The notes under the pieces: generated by a model
Database searches by the model: none
Told to the model about the DNA's origin: nothing
What the model saw: only the letters and a program-made list of their open reading frames with translations
Origin: CAYVIB01 sp964451365
GTDB taxonomy: Bacteria > Pseudomonadota > Gammaproteobacteria > Pseudomonadales > Cellvibrionaceae
Reading direction: 5' to 3'
Assembly (NCBI GenBank): GCA_964451365.1
Contig: CAYVIB010000007.1
Coordinates: 62,001-126,000 of the forward strand
DNA: 64,000 nucleotides
Shown: positions 24,936 through 33,834 of the stretch, in pieces
Numbering within the stretch: position 1 is the stretch's first letter
Layout: each line of letters begins with the position of its first letter
Position numbers and translations under genes: made by a program

Positions 24936-26369
24936 ATGAAGAAAATCATTTTTGCGATATCCGTTTTCACAGCGTCTCTGTTCACCTCCCAGGCTTTCGC
25001 GCAAAACTGTGGTACGTGTAACTGGTACGGCAGTAGTATTCCGGCGTGCTGTAATCAAAGTACCGGCTGGGGTTGGGAAAACAGCCAAAGCTGCGTCGGG
25101 CCAACTGAATGTACCAACAATGGACAAACCCTTTCCGGCGGCGGGTCCTCCAGCAGCTCGTCGTCGAGCAGTTCCGGCGGCGGCCAGGTGTGTAACTGGT
25201 ACGGCACGGAGTACCCCATGTGTAACAACCAGACCAGCGGTTGGGGCTGGGAAAACAATGAGAGCTGCATCGGTATTGACACCTGTAACTCCCAGGGAGG
25301 AAATTCCAGTAGTTCAAGCAGTAGCAGTTCCAGTAGCTCCAGTAGTTCGAGCAGCAGCTCGGGCTCCGGCAGCAACACCATTGTGGTTCGAGCGCGGGGA
25401 ACCAACGGCAGCGAACATATCAACCTGCTGATCAACAATAATGTTGTCGCTGACTGGACCCTGACAACCAGTATGCAGAACTACACCCACAGTACCAACG
25501 CCAGCGGCACCGTTGCCGTCCAGTTTGACAACGACAACGGCAATCGCGATGTGCAGGTGGATTACGTCCAGGTAAATGGCCAGACCCGGCAGGCGGAAGA
25601 CCAGAGTAACAATTCAGGCGTTTACCAGGATGGCGCCTGCGGTGGCGGCAACGGCTACAGCGAATGGCTGCACTGCAACGGCTCCATCGTTTTCGACAGC
25701 AGTTCCGGTAGCGGATCAAGTTCGAGCAGCTCAAGCAGTTCATCCGGCGGTATAACCGGCGCATCCTGTAGCCCCGGTGGTTCGACCATTGTTGTGCGGG
25801 AAACCATTCGCGTTGATGACGGCGGAACTTTCGATGGACAGTGCCAGACCTATACCGCTGGCCCGGAACTGGGCGACGGCAGCCAGAGTGAAAGCCAGCA
25901 ACCGATATTCCGCGTGGAAAACGGGTCGACCCTAAGAAATGTTGTTATCGGCAACAACGGTGCCGACGGCATCCACCTGAGAAACAACGCCACCCTCGAC
26001 AATATTTATTTCCAGGATGTGGGCGAGGATGCGATTTCCGTGAAGGCCACCGGTACATTTACCGTGCGCAACCTCGAAGGTTACAATGCGGACGATAAGT
26101 TTTTCCAGGTCAATGCCGAAAGCACATTAAACGTGGAGAACTGCATTATCCATAATGCCGGAAAAGTATTGCGGCAAAATGGCGGAACGACATTCCCCAT
26201 CAATGTCACCATTGACCGCTGCGACATTGCGAATATGGGTGAGGGGGTTTTCCGTACGGACAGTTCATCGAGCACCGCCCGCTTGACAAACAGCCGCCTG
26301 CACGACGCGGGAGATATTTGCATCGGTAACTGGAGCAGTTGCAGCTCGTCCGGCATTACCTATTATTAA
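24936..26369 (+). CDS. Secreted multidomain pectate lyase: CBM10-CBM10-CBM60-PL3
   Basis: A 477-residue secreted enzyme. The signal peptide (MKKIIFAISVFTASLFTSQA, cleavage before QNCG) is followed by two CBM10 modules (about 24-62 and 84-120; CNWYGSSIPACCNQ and CNWYGTEYPMCNNQ, each with GWGWEN). Then come polyserine linkers, a CBM60-type module (about 147-250; RARGTNGSEHINLL, VQVDYVQVNGQTRQAEDQ, EWLHCNG) and a C-terminal PL3 pectate lyase (about 275-477; SQSESQQPIFRVENGSTL, GEDAISVKATGT, NADDKFFQ, RQNGG). It should cut de-esterified pectin by beta-elimination in plant cell walls. CBM10 binds cellulose and CBM60 binds xylan or galactan by family knowledge. A strong terminator follows. Confidence 0.9.
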   Translation: MKKIIFAISVFTASLFTSQAFAQNCGTCNWYGSSIPACCNQSTGWGWENSQSCVGPTECTNNGQTLSGGGSSSSSSSSSSGGGQVCNWYGTEYPMCNNQTSGWGWENNESCIGIDTCNSQGGNSSSSSSSSSSSSSSSSSSSGSGSNTIVVRARGTNGSEHINLLINNNVVADWTLTTSMQNYTHSTNASGTVAVQFDNDNGNRDVQVDYVQVNGQTRQAEDQSNNSGVYQDGACGGGNGYSEWLHCNGSIVFDSSSGSGSSSSSSSSSSGGITGASCSPGGSTIVVRETIRVDDGGTFDGQCQTYTAGPELGDGSQSESQQPIFRVENGSTLRNVVIGNNGADGIHLRNNATLDNIYFQDVGEDAISVKATGTFTVRNLEGYNADDKFFQVNAESTLNVENCIIHNAGKVLRQNGGTTFPINVTIDRCDIANMGEGVFRTDSSSSTARLTNSRLHDAGDICIGNWSSCSSSGITYY

Positions 26370-26916
26370 TGCCTTGTCTATAGCAAATAACAATTGAACA
26401 AATTTTGAATTTTAATGGCAAGTACCGGTTTTAAACGGGTACTTGCCATTTTCCATTGCGGAACACCCACACCAATCAAACGTTTATAATTTCTACCTAT
26501 ATTTACTTTTCCCACTCTTTCGCCCGCACTACAAAAGCGCAAAGGCGCACTTGCCACGCATCAAACTCAGGCATTAACACATTTGGGTTTAGTCGACAAA
26601 CAGGTTGATTTAACCGCGCGAAGTTTTTAAACGTGATTAACGAAATTAGCCGCACGGAATGGTCATTTCTTTTCGTTTTTCTGTCATGCAAAAAAACATT
26701 ACCTCTCCTTTTTAAACCAACTGCAACAATTTTTTATAACGAAACCTTGTCTAAAAATATATTTCTCTTTTTTGAAAGACATGGTAACGAATTTGCTTTC
26801 TCGTGATCAACGCTTCGTATGTCAAAAAAAATATTAAGAGTAACTTTTTTGCATTTAATATCATGTAGACTCCCAACCCAAATAGCTAATACCCCAAAAT
26901 CATGTTGGAGATAACC
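26370..26916. other. Intergenic region between pectate lyase and the CBM2 protein
   Basis: 547 bases, AT-rich, with the terminator at 26414-26454 and no convincing gene. The last 150 bases should carry the promoter of the CBM2 gene; TTGGAG lies upstream of its ATG. No operator is recognisable. Confidence 0.5.
26414..26454 (+). terminator. Terminator of the pectate lyase gene
   Basis: AATGGCAAGTACC and GGTACTTGCCATT (13-base perfect arms) enclose an 11-base loop and are followed by TTCC after TT. It is 44 bases beyond the stop. Confidence 0.85.
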
Positions 26917-27894
26917 ATGAAGTACTTTACAACATTAAAAATAAGTCTGGTTTTTTTTATTTTCTTTAACTGTTTCCCTGCATTTTCAGGTTCACTGGAA
27001 CCGGTCGAATTTCAACTCACCCTTATTATCAATTGGGCCAATAATCCGGATAATGGCGCGGTTGAACTAGGCACTTACAATTCCAGCGATACATGGACTA
27101 TGCGGGTAAAATTCTTTGATGTTCCTATCGCTGAACAGGGCAGCCATAATCCTGCCAGCCCGGCAGTCATATACACGTCCGAAATGGAAAACGAAAGTTT
27201 TTCGGTAATGATCAGTTCGACAACAAGCCCTGACGAAAACCACCCGGCAACATACCACGACGCTTTGCTAAGCTATGATATTTTTAGCTTCAAATCCGAA
27301 GCCGGCGGGGAAGGCTTCTCTTTTCGGGACCGCGAAAACGGTCTTTACGAGCCTGAAGCGGGTTCGGCGCTTCACACCTGGGTACTCGACCGGTATGTCA
27401 GCAGCCCCCAAGTAAGCGCCGGAACTATTACCCGAACCTCCCAGGGTTTCCTGGATTTTCTCTCCGGTTATGACGGCCTAAAAGTTGAAGAAATCTTTAT
27501 TAACAACATTCACCAGATAAGCTATGGAAAAACCGGTGTGGCGACGGTGGCCGATATCCAGGTGGTTTCACCAAACAATAATCCGTTTCCTGCGGAATGT
27601 CACTATGAAGTTACACAGGAATGGAATGAAGGCTTCACCGCGAATGTGAGAATCAAGAACCTTGGCTCGCAGGCTATCGAAAATTGGCAAATGAATATTG
27701 AGTTCGACGATTTAATCCGCGTGGATAACTTCTGGAACACCTCACTCACCGGTATTCCGCCATTTTTTACGGCGAAAGATGAAACGTGGAACGGCCGGAT
27801 ATCGGCAAACAAGGAAGTCACTTTCGGGCTGGTGGCTTCGAAAGCGGCGGATCAGTCTTCATCAGCGAAAATCAAATCGATTATTTGCCGATAA
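26917..27894 (+). CDS. Secreted protein with a C-terminal CBM2 cellulose-binding module
   Basis: A 325-residue exported protein. The signal peptide (MKYFTTLKISLVFFIFFNCF, cleavage near AFSGSL) is followed by about 190 residues of beta-rich sequence I cannot assign (LTLIINWANNPDNGAVEL, TWTMRVKFFDVPIAEQG). The end (about 235-325) looks like a CBM2: CHYEVTQEWNEGFTANVRI, LGSQAIENWQMNIEF, NTSLTGIPPFFTAKDETW, with Cys at both ends of the module. No catalytic domain is seen, so it may be a binding or accessory protein rather than an enzyme. The ATG at 26917 is preferred over the one at 26902 because TTGGAG is 6 bases upstream. Confidence 0.7.
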   Translation: MKYFTTLKISLVFFIFFNCFPAFSGSLEPVEFQLTLIINWANNPDNGAVELGTYNSSDTWTMRVKFFDVPIAEQGSHNPASPAVIYTSEMENESFSVMISSTTSPDENHPATYHDALLSYDIFSFKSEAGGEGFSFRDRENGLYEPEAGSALHTWVLDRYVSSPQVSAGTITRTSQGFLDFLSGYDGLKVEEIFINNIHQISYGKTGVATVADIQVVSPNNNPFPAECHYEVTQEWNEGFTANVRIKNLGSQAIENWQMNIEFDDLIRVDNFWNTSLTGIPPFFTAKDETWNGRISANKEVTFGLVASKAADQSSSAKIKSIICR

Positions 27895-28005
27895 CAGCCG
27901 CTTTTATATACAGACAGAGTTATGTTAAAAGGAAAGCCTTCACACGGACGTGCCTTTATTTGGATATGACCATGCGTTAACACAAACGGGCGTTGGGGCC
28001 GTGAG

Positions 28006-28737
28006 TTATTGCCTGGGTTCGCCGGGTGAAATCCTGAATCTACGCACCGCACGCACACTGCCCGCACCCACCTTGTGATTGGTGCGCTGGGAGCCATCTT
28101 TAAAGCTTTGAATCCACGCGGCGTAAACCGATGACTGGGTGGAACTCCAATACCACGTAGTCTCCATCGCTTGTTCACCGGCAAGTTGAAAAGCTTCAAC
28201 CTCGGTCTGAATAGGGCTGGCTGCGGTATATGGATACCCGGGCGGTTCACTACTGGGGTTTTCTCCATCACGGAATGAGGTTAAATTTACATCGTTGGAG
28301 GGTTTAAGATTCCGATAAATCAGTTCGAGTTCATCCCTGGCGGGAATATACCAGTCGCCGAACAAATCAATCCGCATTTGCAGAATTTCTTTTGCCGTAT
28401 CATTACCGGCTTCAGCCATGGCCATGGTATTGGCTAAACCATCGATGTAACTGGATGAGTTTACGTCGATTCGATAACCTCCCCATACGATATCACTGAA
28501 CTCACCCTGGTTCCCGGGCGAGGCAACCAATCCGTAGTGTTCACCCCCTAACAGGAACGTTCCTGCAAAGTAACCGCCATAGGCAACATCACCTGGTTGC
28601 AAGCCGGGTTTACTTCCCCAAACAATTCCCTTTTCTTTCGATAAACCATTTTGTTGGCAGTTGTTTTCGTAGTACATGCACGCACCGTATTTATAGATGT
28701 TTAGTTCTTTTGTTATTGTGCAAAGCCGGGTTCGCAT
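28006..28737 (-). CDS. DUF1566/Lcl-C-like protein
   Basis: A protein of up to 243 residues. The C-terminal half has the Lcl-C/DUF1566 look: GDWYIPARDELELIYRNLKP, WYWSSTQSSVYAAWIQSFKDG and AGSVRAVRRF, a fold related to C-type lectins and found in surface proteins and phage tail fibres. The start is uncertain: the frame opens at 28737 with a poorly spaced AAGGAT, and an ATG at 28677 gives a shorter form. No signal peptide is seen in either, which is odd for a surface protein and may mean a lost N-terminus. It stands alone on the minus strand between two plus-strand genes. Confidence 0.55.
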   Translation of the reverse strand: MRTRLCTITKELNIYKYGACMYYENNCQQNGLSKEKGIVWGSKPGLQPGDVAYGGYFAGTFLLGGEHYGLVASPGNQGEFSDIVWGGYRIDVNSSSYIDGLANTMAMAEAGNDTAKEILQMRIDLFGDWYIPARDELELIYRNLKPSNDVNLTSFRDGENPSSEPPGYPYTAASPIQTEVEAFQLAGEQAMETTWYWSSTQSSVYAAWIQSFKDGSQRTNHKVGAGSVRAVRRFRISPGEPRQ

Positions 28738-29438
28738 ATCCTTAGCGGGCTATTTATTACGCACCCGCGGTACAACAGTAAACGCCATCCCGGGCTTGCT
28801 TTGGACATTGTTTCGCACCGCATCCGGAATCTGGCGGTCAAAAACGGCAAATTCACTGCCCTAATCATTGGTTACGCTGCAGCCACATTGCAACGTCAGT
28901 GCGTTGTACGAGAAAAAGAGGTGACAGGTACACCAATGAGCCAGCCTGAGAATCCGGTCATCATAAGTTTGTCCTCTCGAGAAACATGATTTTTTATCAG
29001 CTGGAGGAACCTGTCGGGAATACAATAAACAAGCTGTATATTTTAATTCTTACTTCCCAGGACACAAACCGGCTCGATAGAGTCACTTTTACCAAAAGGT
29101 TAAGAAGTATTTTCTCCGCCACGGAGGCATGCGAGACTCGAACTGAGAGTATTGAAATTGAGATCGGGCAGATAACATTTTTAAGAAAAAAATCTCTCGA
29201 TTTAATAAATGTTGAATTTTTTTTCTGAAAAGTGGCAACATCCGCAACATTGATGTTATCCGTAGAGTCCTCAAGGAGGGTTATTACCACCGCGCTTGAC
29301 GGCCCGACAAATTCCTGAAGCTATGATTTGACAAGGCCCGCCGGAAACGGCGCTACGCAAGTTGCTTCAACGAAAGGCTGGAGCCCGACTCGAGATGTTT
29401 GCTACCATTCCCACTTTTGTCACACCAGAGGTTAAGTT
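28738..29438. other. Intergenic region upstream of rep
   Basis: About 700 bases with only short open frames of poor coding quality (for example 28986-29228). A stretch near 29118-29135 faintly resembles the end of a tRNA but does not fold. No operator or RNA is recognised. Confidence 0.45.
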
Positions 29439-31457
29439 CTGAACAGCCTGAATTCCCGTCAATCGGAAGCGGTGAAGTATATTGACGGGCCCTGCCTGGT
29501 ATTGGCCGGCGCCGGCAGTGGAAAAACCAGCGTGATCACCCGCAAGATTGCTTACCTGATCCAGGAGTGCGGCCTGTCCGCCCGCCATATTGCCGCTGTC
29601 ACCTTTACCAATAAAGCCGCCCGCGAAATGAAGGAACGGGTGGGTAAGCTGGTGCGCGGCAAGGCGTCCCACGGTCTCACCGTATCCACCTTTCACAACC
29701 TCGGCCTGAATATTATTCGGCGGGAACACAGGCGCCTCGGTTATAAATCCGGCTTTACCATTTTCGATGCGGAGGATTCGCGAGCGCTCCTTAAGGAATT
29801 GATGCTCCGGGACGGCGACCTGAACACAGACCTGCTGGACAGCGTGCAGAGCCAGATCTCCAACTGGAAAAGCGGATTGGTTTCACCGGCCGAGGCGCTG
29901 TCGCGGGCGCAGAGTCCCGGTGAGCAGACCTGGGCACTGGTGTACCAGAGCTACAACAAAGCGCTCAAGGCCTACAATGCGGTCGACTTTGACGACCTGA
30001 TCCAACTGCCGTCCCAATTGTTCAGTGAAGACGAAGACGCACTGGGCCACTGGCGCTCGCGCATCCGCTATCTGCTGGTGGATGAATACCAGGATACCAA
30101 CTCGAGTCAGTATCAGGTGGTAAAACAACTGATCGGCCACAAGGGCGCGTTGACGGTGGTGGGCGATGACGACCAGTCCATTTACGCCTGGCGCGGCGCG
30201 CGGCCGGAGAACCTGTCCGAGCTGCAACTGGATTTTCCCAACCTGCATGTGATCAAGCTGGAACAGAATTACCGCTCCACCGCCCGGATACTGAAGGTGG
30301 CCAACCAACTGATCCGCAACAACCCCCACGTATTCGAAAAAACCCTGTGGAGCGAACTGGGCCTGGGCGAACCGCTGCGACTGTTGCGCTGCACGAACGA
30401 AGACGCGGAGGCAGAGCGGGTCGCCACCGAAATCCTGACCCAGCGCCTGCGCCGCCAGTGCAAGTTCCGTGACTTTGCCGTGCTGTACCGGGGCAACCAC
30501 CAGGCGAAGCTGATCGAGCTGAAACTGCAGCACCACCAGATTCCCTACAACATCAGCGGCGGCACCAGTTTTTTTGCCCGCGCGGAAATCAAGGACATCA
30601 TGGCCTACCTGCGGCTGCTGATTAACCCGGACGATGACAATGCCTTCCTGCGGGTGATCAACACGCCGCGCCGCCAGATCGGCACCGGCACGCTGGAGGC
30701 GCTCGGTCGCTACGCCACCGAACGTGATATCAGCCTGATGGACGCCTGCGGCGAGGTAGGCCTGCAGGCCATTATTCCGAAAAAAGGCCTGGAGCGAATC
30801 CGCGCATTCGCCGACTGGATGGTGAGGGTGCGCAACAATTGCCACAATAACGAGCCGGTGGCGGCCATTCGCGAAATGATCAACGACATCAATTACGAGG
30901 GCTGGCTCCACCAGAATGCCAGCTCATCGAAGGTGGCGGAGAAGCGGATGGAAAACGTCTGGACACTGGTGGACTCGATCAAATCCAATATCGATCGCCA
31001 CGAGGACGAGAACGCCGATGGCGAGGAACGGTTGAACAGCGCCATCTCCAAATTATTGTTGCAGGACCTGCTCGACCGGCAGGAGGAAGAGGACCTGACC
31101 GACCGGGTGCAACTGATGACCCTGCACGCATCGAAGGGACTGGAATTTCCCCATGTTTTTCTGATTGGCATGGAAGAGGAACTGCTGCCTCACCGCACCA
31201 GCATCGAGGAAAACAACATTGAGGAAGAGCGGCGGCTGACCTACGTGGGCATCACCCGCGCCCAGCGCACCCTCACCATGACACTGGCGGCATCGCGCAA
31301 ACAGTTCGGGGAAAAATTCCAGACCACGCCGAGCCGGTTTCTCGATGAGTTGCCGGACGAGGACCTGGAACGCGAGGGATTTGGCGATGCAACGCCGGAG
31401 CAGATTGAAAAGAAGGGCGAGGAAACGCTCTCCAGCCTGCGCAGTATGTTTGACTGA
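29439..31457 (+). CDS. rep: ATP-dependent DNA helicase Rep, with apparent CTG start
   Basis: A superfamily 1A 3'-5' helicase that assists replication forks. It would be 672 residues from 29439. Motif I is LAGAGSGKT, motif II LVDEYQDTN, motif III VVGDDDQSIYAWRGA, motif IV KLEQNYRS, motif V LMTLHASKGLEFPHVF and motif VI RRLTYVGITRAQ. The first ATG or GTG in frame (GTG at 29472) would remove the conserved N-terminal LN-RQ-EAV segment. Upstream of it the frame reads LNSLNSRQSEAVKYIDG with no ATG before a stop at 29433. An AGAGG site lies 7 bases before the CTG at 29439, so CTG is the best start. Confidence 0.93.
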   Translation: MNSLNSRQSEAVKYIDGPCLVLAGAGSGKTSVITRKIAYLIQECGLSARHIAAVTFTNKAAREMKERVGKLVRGKASHGLTVSTFHNLGLNIIRREHRRLGYKSGFTIFDAEDSRALLKELMLRDGDLNTDLLDSVQSQISNWKSGLVSPAEALSRAQSPGEQTWALVYQSYNKALKAYNAVDFDDLIQLPSQLFSEDEDALGHWRSRIRYLLVDEYQDTNSSQYQVVKQLIGHKGALTVVGDDDQSIYAWRGARPENLSELQLDFPNLHVIKLEQNYRSTARILKVANQLIRNNPHVFEKTLWSELGLGEPLRLLRCTNEDAEAERVATEILTQRLRRQCKFRDFAVLYRGNHQAKLIELKLQHHQIPYNISGGTSFFARAEIKDIMAYLRLLINPDDDNAFLRVINTPRRQIGTGTLEALGRYATERDISLMDACGEVGLQAIIPKKGLERIRAFADWMVRVRNNCHNNEPVAAIREMINDINYEGWLHQNASSSKVAEKRMENVWTLVDSIKSNIDRHEDENADGEERLNSAISKLLLQDLLDRQEEEDLTDRVQLMTLHASKGLEFPHVFLIGMEEELLPHRTSIEENNIEEERRLTYVGITRAQRTLTMTLAASRKQFGEKFQTTPSRFLDELPDEDLEREGFGDATPEQIEKKGEETLSSLRSMFD

Positions 31458-31486
31458 AACCAGGGTCCTGAGCCGGAAGAGTCCGG

Positions 31487-32176
31487 TTATTCATTCCAAA
31501 ACGGGTGATCCGTCGCCGCGGCTTGGCAGGGGCTGCACATAAACTCCCGGTACTCCGCCAGCGCTTCCGGCGGACGGCTCCACCATTCGCTCGCTAGTAA
31601 TCGCTCACATACATCCTGCGGAAAGCGATAGCGCAGGACTTTCGCCGGATTGCCGGCAACAATGGCATAGGGAGGGACATCCTTGGTCACGACCGCCCCG
31701 GCGCCGATAATCGCGCCCGTTCCCACTTTTTTACAGCCGGGCAAAATAATCGCCCCCTGGCCTATCCATATATCGTGCTCGAACACAGTAGTCGCCGGCT
31801 CAAGCATATCCTGGCGAACGTAGCCGAATTTTTGCTCATAGAAGTATGGGTGGGTCGTCGCCCAGTCGAGTGGATGATTTTGGGTGAAAACCCTCACCCC
31901 CCGCCCGATGGAGACATAGCGACCGATTTTTACACTTGGAGCAAAAGCCCCCGGGACAAAGCATTCACCGTAGCTGTGAAGGCCCACCTCCACCTGGTAA
32001 TCCCGGGCCAATAACTCCCTGGCGGTGGCAGAGCGATACGCTCCCCCCTCCAGGCGAAAGAAAAGATTCAAAAATCCGCTGGCGACGGACCGCCTGCGGC
32101 GGCCGCCCAGCCAGCCATACACTTTTTTCAGGAATGGAGACGCCGCATGAGTTCTGTGCTCAGGCTGTTTGTTCAT
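31487..32176 (-). CDS. CatB/Vat-like (XAT) O-acetyltransferase
   Basis: A left-handed beta-helix acyltransferase of 229 residues. The hexapeptide region runs about 60-180 (SVKIGRYVSIGRGVRVF, WIGQGAIILPGCKKVGTGAI), followed by IGAGAVVTKDVPPYAIVAGNPAK, and the XAT-type His is in TQNHPLDWATTHP. The gene faces the exopolysaccharide genes, so the likely role is O-acetylation of a polysaccharide or its precursors. It is convergent with rep. The acceptor is unknown. Confidence 0.8.
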   Translation of the reverse strand: MNKQPEHRTHAASPFLKKVYGWLGGRRRRSVASGFLNLFFRLEGGAYRSATARELLARDYQVEVGLHSYGECFVPGAFAPSVKIGRYVSIGRGVRVFTQNHPLDWATTHPYFYEQKFGYVRQDMLEPATTVFEHDIWIGQGAIILPGCKKVGTGAIIGAGAVVTKDVPPYAIVAGNPAKVLRYRFPQDVCERLLASEWWSRPPEALAEYREFMCSPCQAAATDHPFWNE

Positions 32177-32574
32177 GAATTTTTTACACCTGTTTGTTTA
32201 ACTGGCTGGCACAAAGCACCCAGTACCCTTTTTTTAAGTTGATCAGAAACAGGAAAAACCTGCGAAAACACGGGATATTTCATGGTTCAGACGGGAACTT
32301 GGCAAACCGCATCACCTGTTGATTCGGATGGGCCCAAAAACTGCATGGGCTCACACCCGCGTTAGCTGCGACGTTTGTCCCGGCGCCCCAAGTCGTGCTC
32401 GACCCGGCTTATAATACGCCCACGTCCACGACGACTATAATGCGCGTCGGGCCGCTCCGGGCGACAACCCGGCTTGACGGCAATTGTACGTGAATTGAAT
32501 AAAGGGCATAAACGGGTCTGCGGAAGGCAATCCCACTTAATCAGCTAAAAATTCGAAACGCTATCCTGGGAGTC
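32177..32574. other. Divergent promoter region of the polysaccharide genes
   Basis: 398 bases between the acetyltransferase (minus) and the polymerase-like gene (plus). It has GC-rich palindromic pieces near 32320-32470 but no gene. No JUMPstart or ops element was seen. TGGGAG before 32575 is the ribosome-binding site. Confidence 0.5.
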
Positions 32575-33834
32575 ATGGTGGCTATCAACCCCAAATTGTT
32601 CTGGTTTTTCTTTATCTCGGTTTTTCTGCCGACAGTTGTGGGTATCAGTGTAGGCTCTATGCGTCTGAGCCTTTACCGTATAGCGCTGATAATTTTTCTT
32701 CTAACATCAGCCAAATATGTACTGAACGCGTGCAAACCATCCTTAAAAAACCCCGCTTTTTTCATGCTCGCATATGGTCTTTGGGTATTTATCGCCCTGT
32801 CGGTAAATCATGGCATGGGCCAGGTGGTTGAAACCAGTGGAATCTATATTATCGAAACGGTAGGGCCGTTTGTTATCATCCTGGCATTTTGCACCACCAC
32901 ACAACGAATCAAGAAATTAGTTAACCTCTATATTCTGCTGGTATGCTTCAGCCTACTCATAACGATTCCCGAAAATCTCACCAATATAAACTGGTTAAAG
33001 AAACTCTTGGATCCGGTTTTCCCGAGCGCTCCACAGGGAATTGAAAAGCGTATGGGGTTGTACCGTGCCGCCGGCTCATTTGATCACCCAATCCTGCAGG
33101 GTGTGGTGGCTTCCACCGCCGCCGGACTTGCGTGGTTTTATGCGGGAATACCGCGCTTTATTCTGGTGGTGGCTGCAGCCTGCACCTCGGTTTCATCAGG
33201 TGCGATCGTTGCCCTTTATATTCAATTTATGGTGATGGGGTGGGACAGAATCACACGATCCCTAAACAACCGGTGGATGATTTTGGCGGGGCTGATAATC
33301 GTCGGTTATATTGCGGTTGACCTTATCTCCAATCGCTCGGCCATGCGGGCCATATTGGGCAACCTTACCATGAGCCCTCATACCGCCTATTGGCGCTTAA
33401 CCATTTGGGACTACGGACTGCAAAACGCCAACGCCAACCCTGTTTTTGGAATAGGCTTCCACGACTGGGACCGACCCAGATGGATGTACAGCGGCAGTAT
33501 GGATGCCTTTTGGCTGGTGTCCATGGTGAGATATGGTTACGTCGGGTTTTTCCTGTATGCTACCGCAATTCTTTTGGTCATCCGCCGCCTGTTCGCGCTC
33601 AAATTGAAAAACCCCGAGCTTGTTGCACTCAGGCGCGGCTGGCTTGTGGGCATGGTCGGTTTGATTATCGCGAGTTGCACCGTGCACCTGTGGAATAATG
33701 CTTACGTATTTTTTAACCTTTATGTGGGAATTGGCGCTGCCATGTATGTTGTATTTGTGAAGGAGCAAAAAATGGAAAGGAAGAAAAAAGAAGAAGCCAT
33801 AAGTCCTAACGCGAGACTGGAGCTACCAAGATGA
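32575..33834 (+). CDS. O-antigen ligase/polymerase-like membrane protein
   Basis: A 419-residue integral membrane protein with about ten hydrophobic spans. The periplasmic loop contains NANANPVFGIGFHDWDRPRW, the GxG-x-H type motif seen in WzyC/WaaL family proteins, followed by FWLVSMVRYGYVGFFLY. It is probably the Wzy-type polymerase of the exopolysaccharide or a ligase. The gene starts the plus-strand run 32575-37093 and overlaps the next gene by 4 bases (ATGA). Confidence 0.75.
   Translation: MVAINPKLFWFFFISVFLPTVVGISVGSMRLSLYRIALIIFLLTSAKYVLNACKPSLKNPAFFMLAYGLWVFIALSVNHGMGQVVETSGIYIIETVGPFVIILAFCTTTQRIKKLVNLYILLVCFSLLITIPENLTNINWLKKLLDPVFPSAPQGIEKRMGLYRAAGSFDHPILQGVVASTAAGLAWFYAGIPRFILVVAAACTSVSSGAIVALYIQFMVMGWDRITRSLNNRWMILAGLIIVGYIAVDLISNRSAMRAILGNLTMSPHTAYWRLTIWDYGLQNANANPVFGIGFHDWDRPRWMYSGSMDAFWLVSMVRYGYVGFFLYATAILLVIRRLFALKLKNPELVALRRGWLVGMVGLIIASCTVHLWNNAYVFFNLYVGIGAAMYVVFVKEQKMERKKKEEAISPNARLELPR

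Noticed and set aside
25140..25760. Serine-codon tracts that look like tandem DNA repeats
   Set aside because: They encode the polyserine linkers of the pectate lyase, with varied codons, so they are protein linkers and not a mobile repeat.
29112..29150. tRNA-like trace on the minus strand (GTTCGAGTCTC)
   Set aside because: The arms on each side do not pair, so no tRNA fold results.
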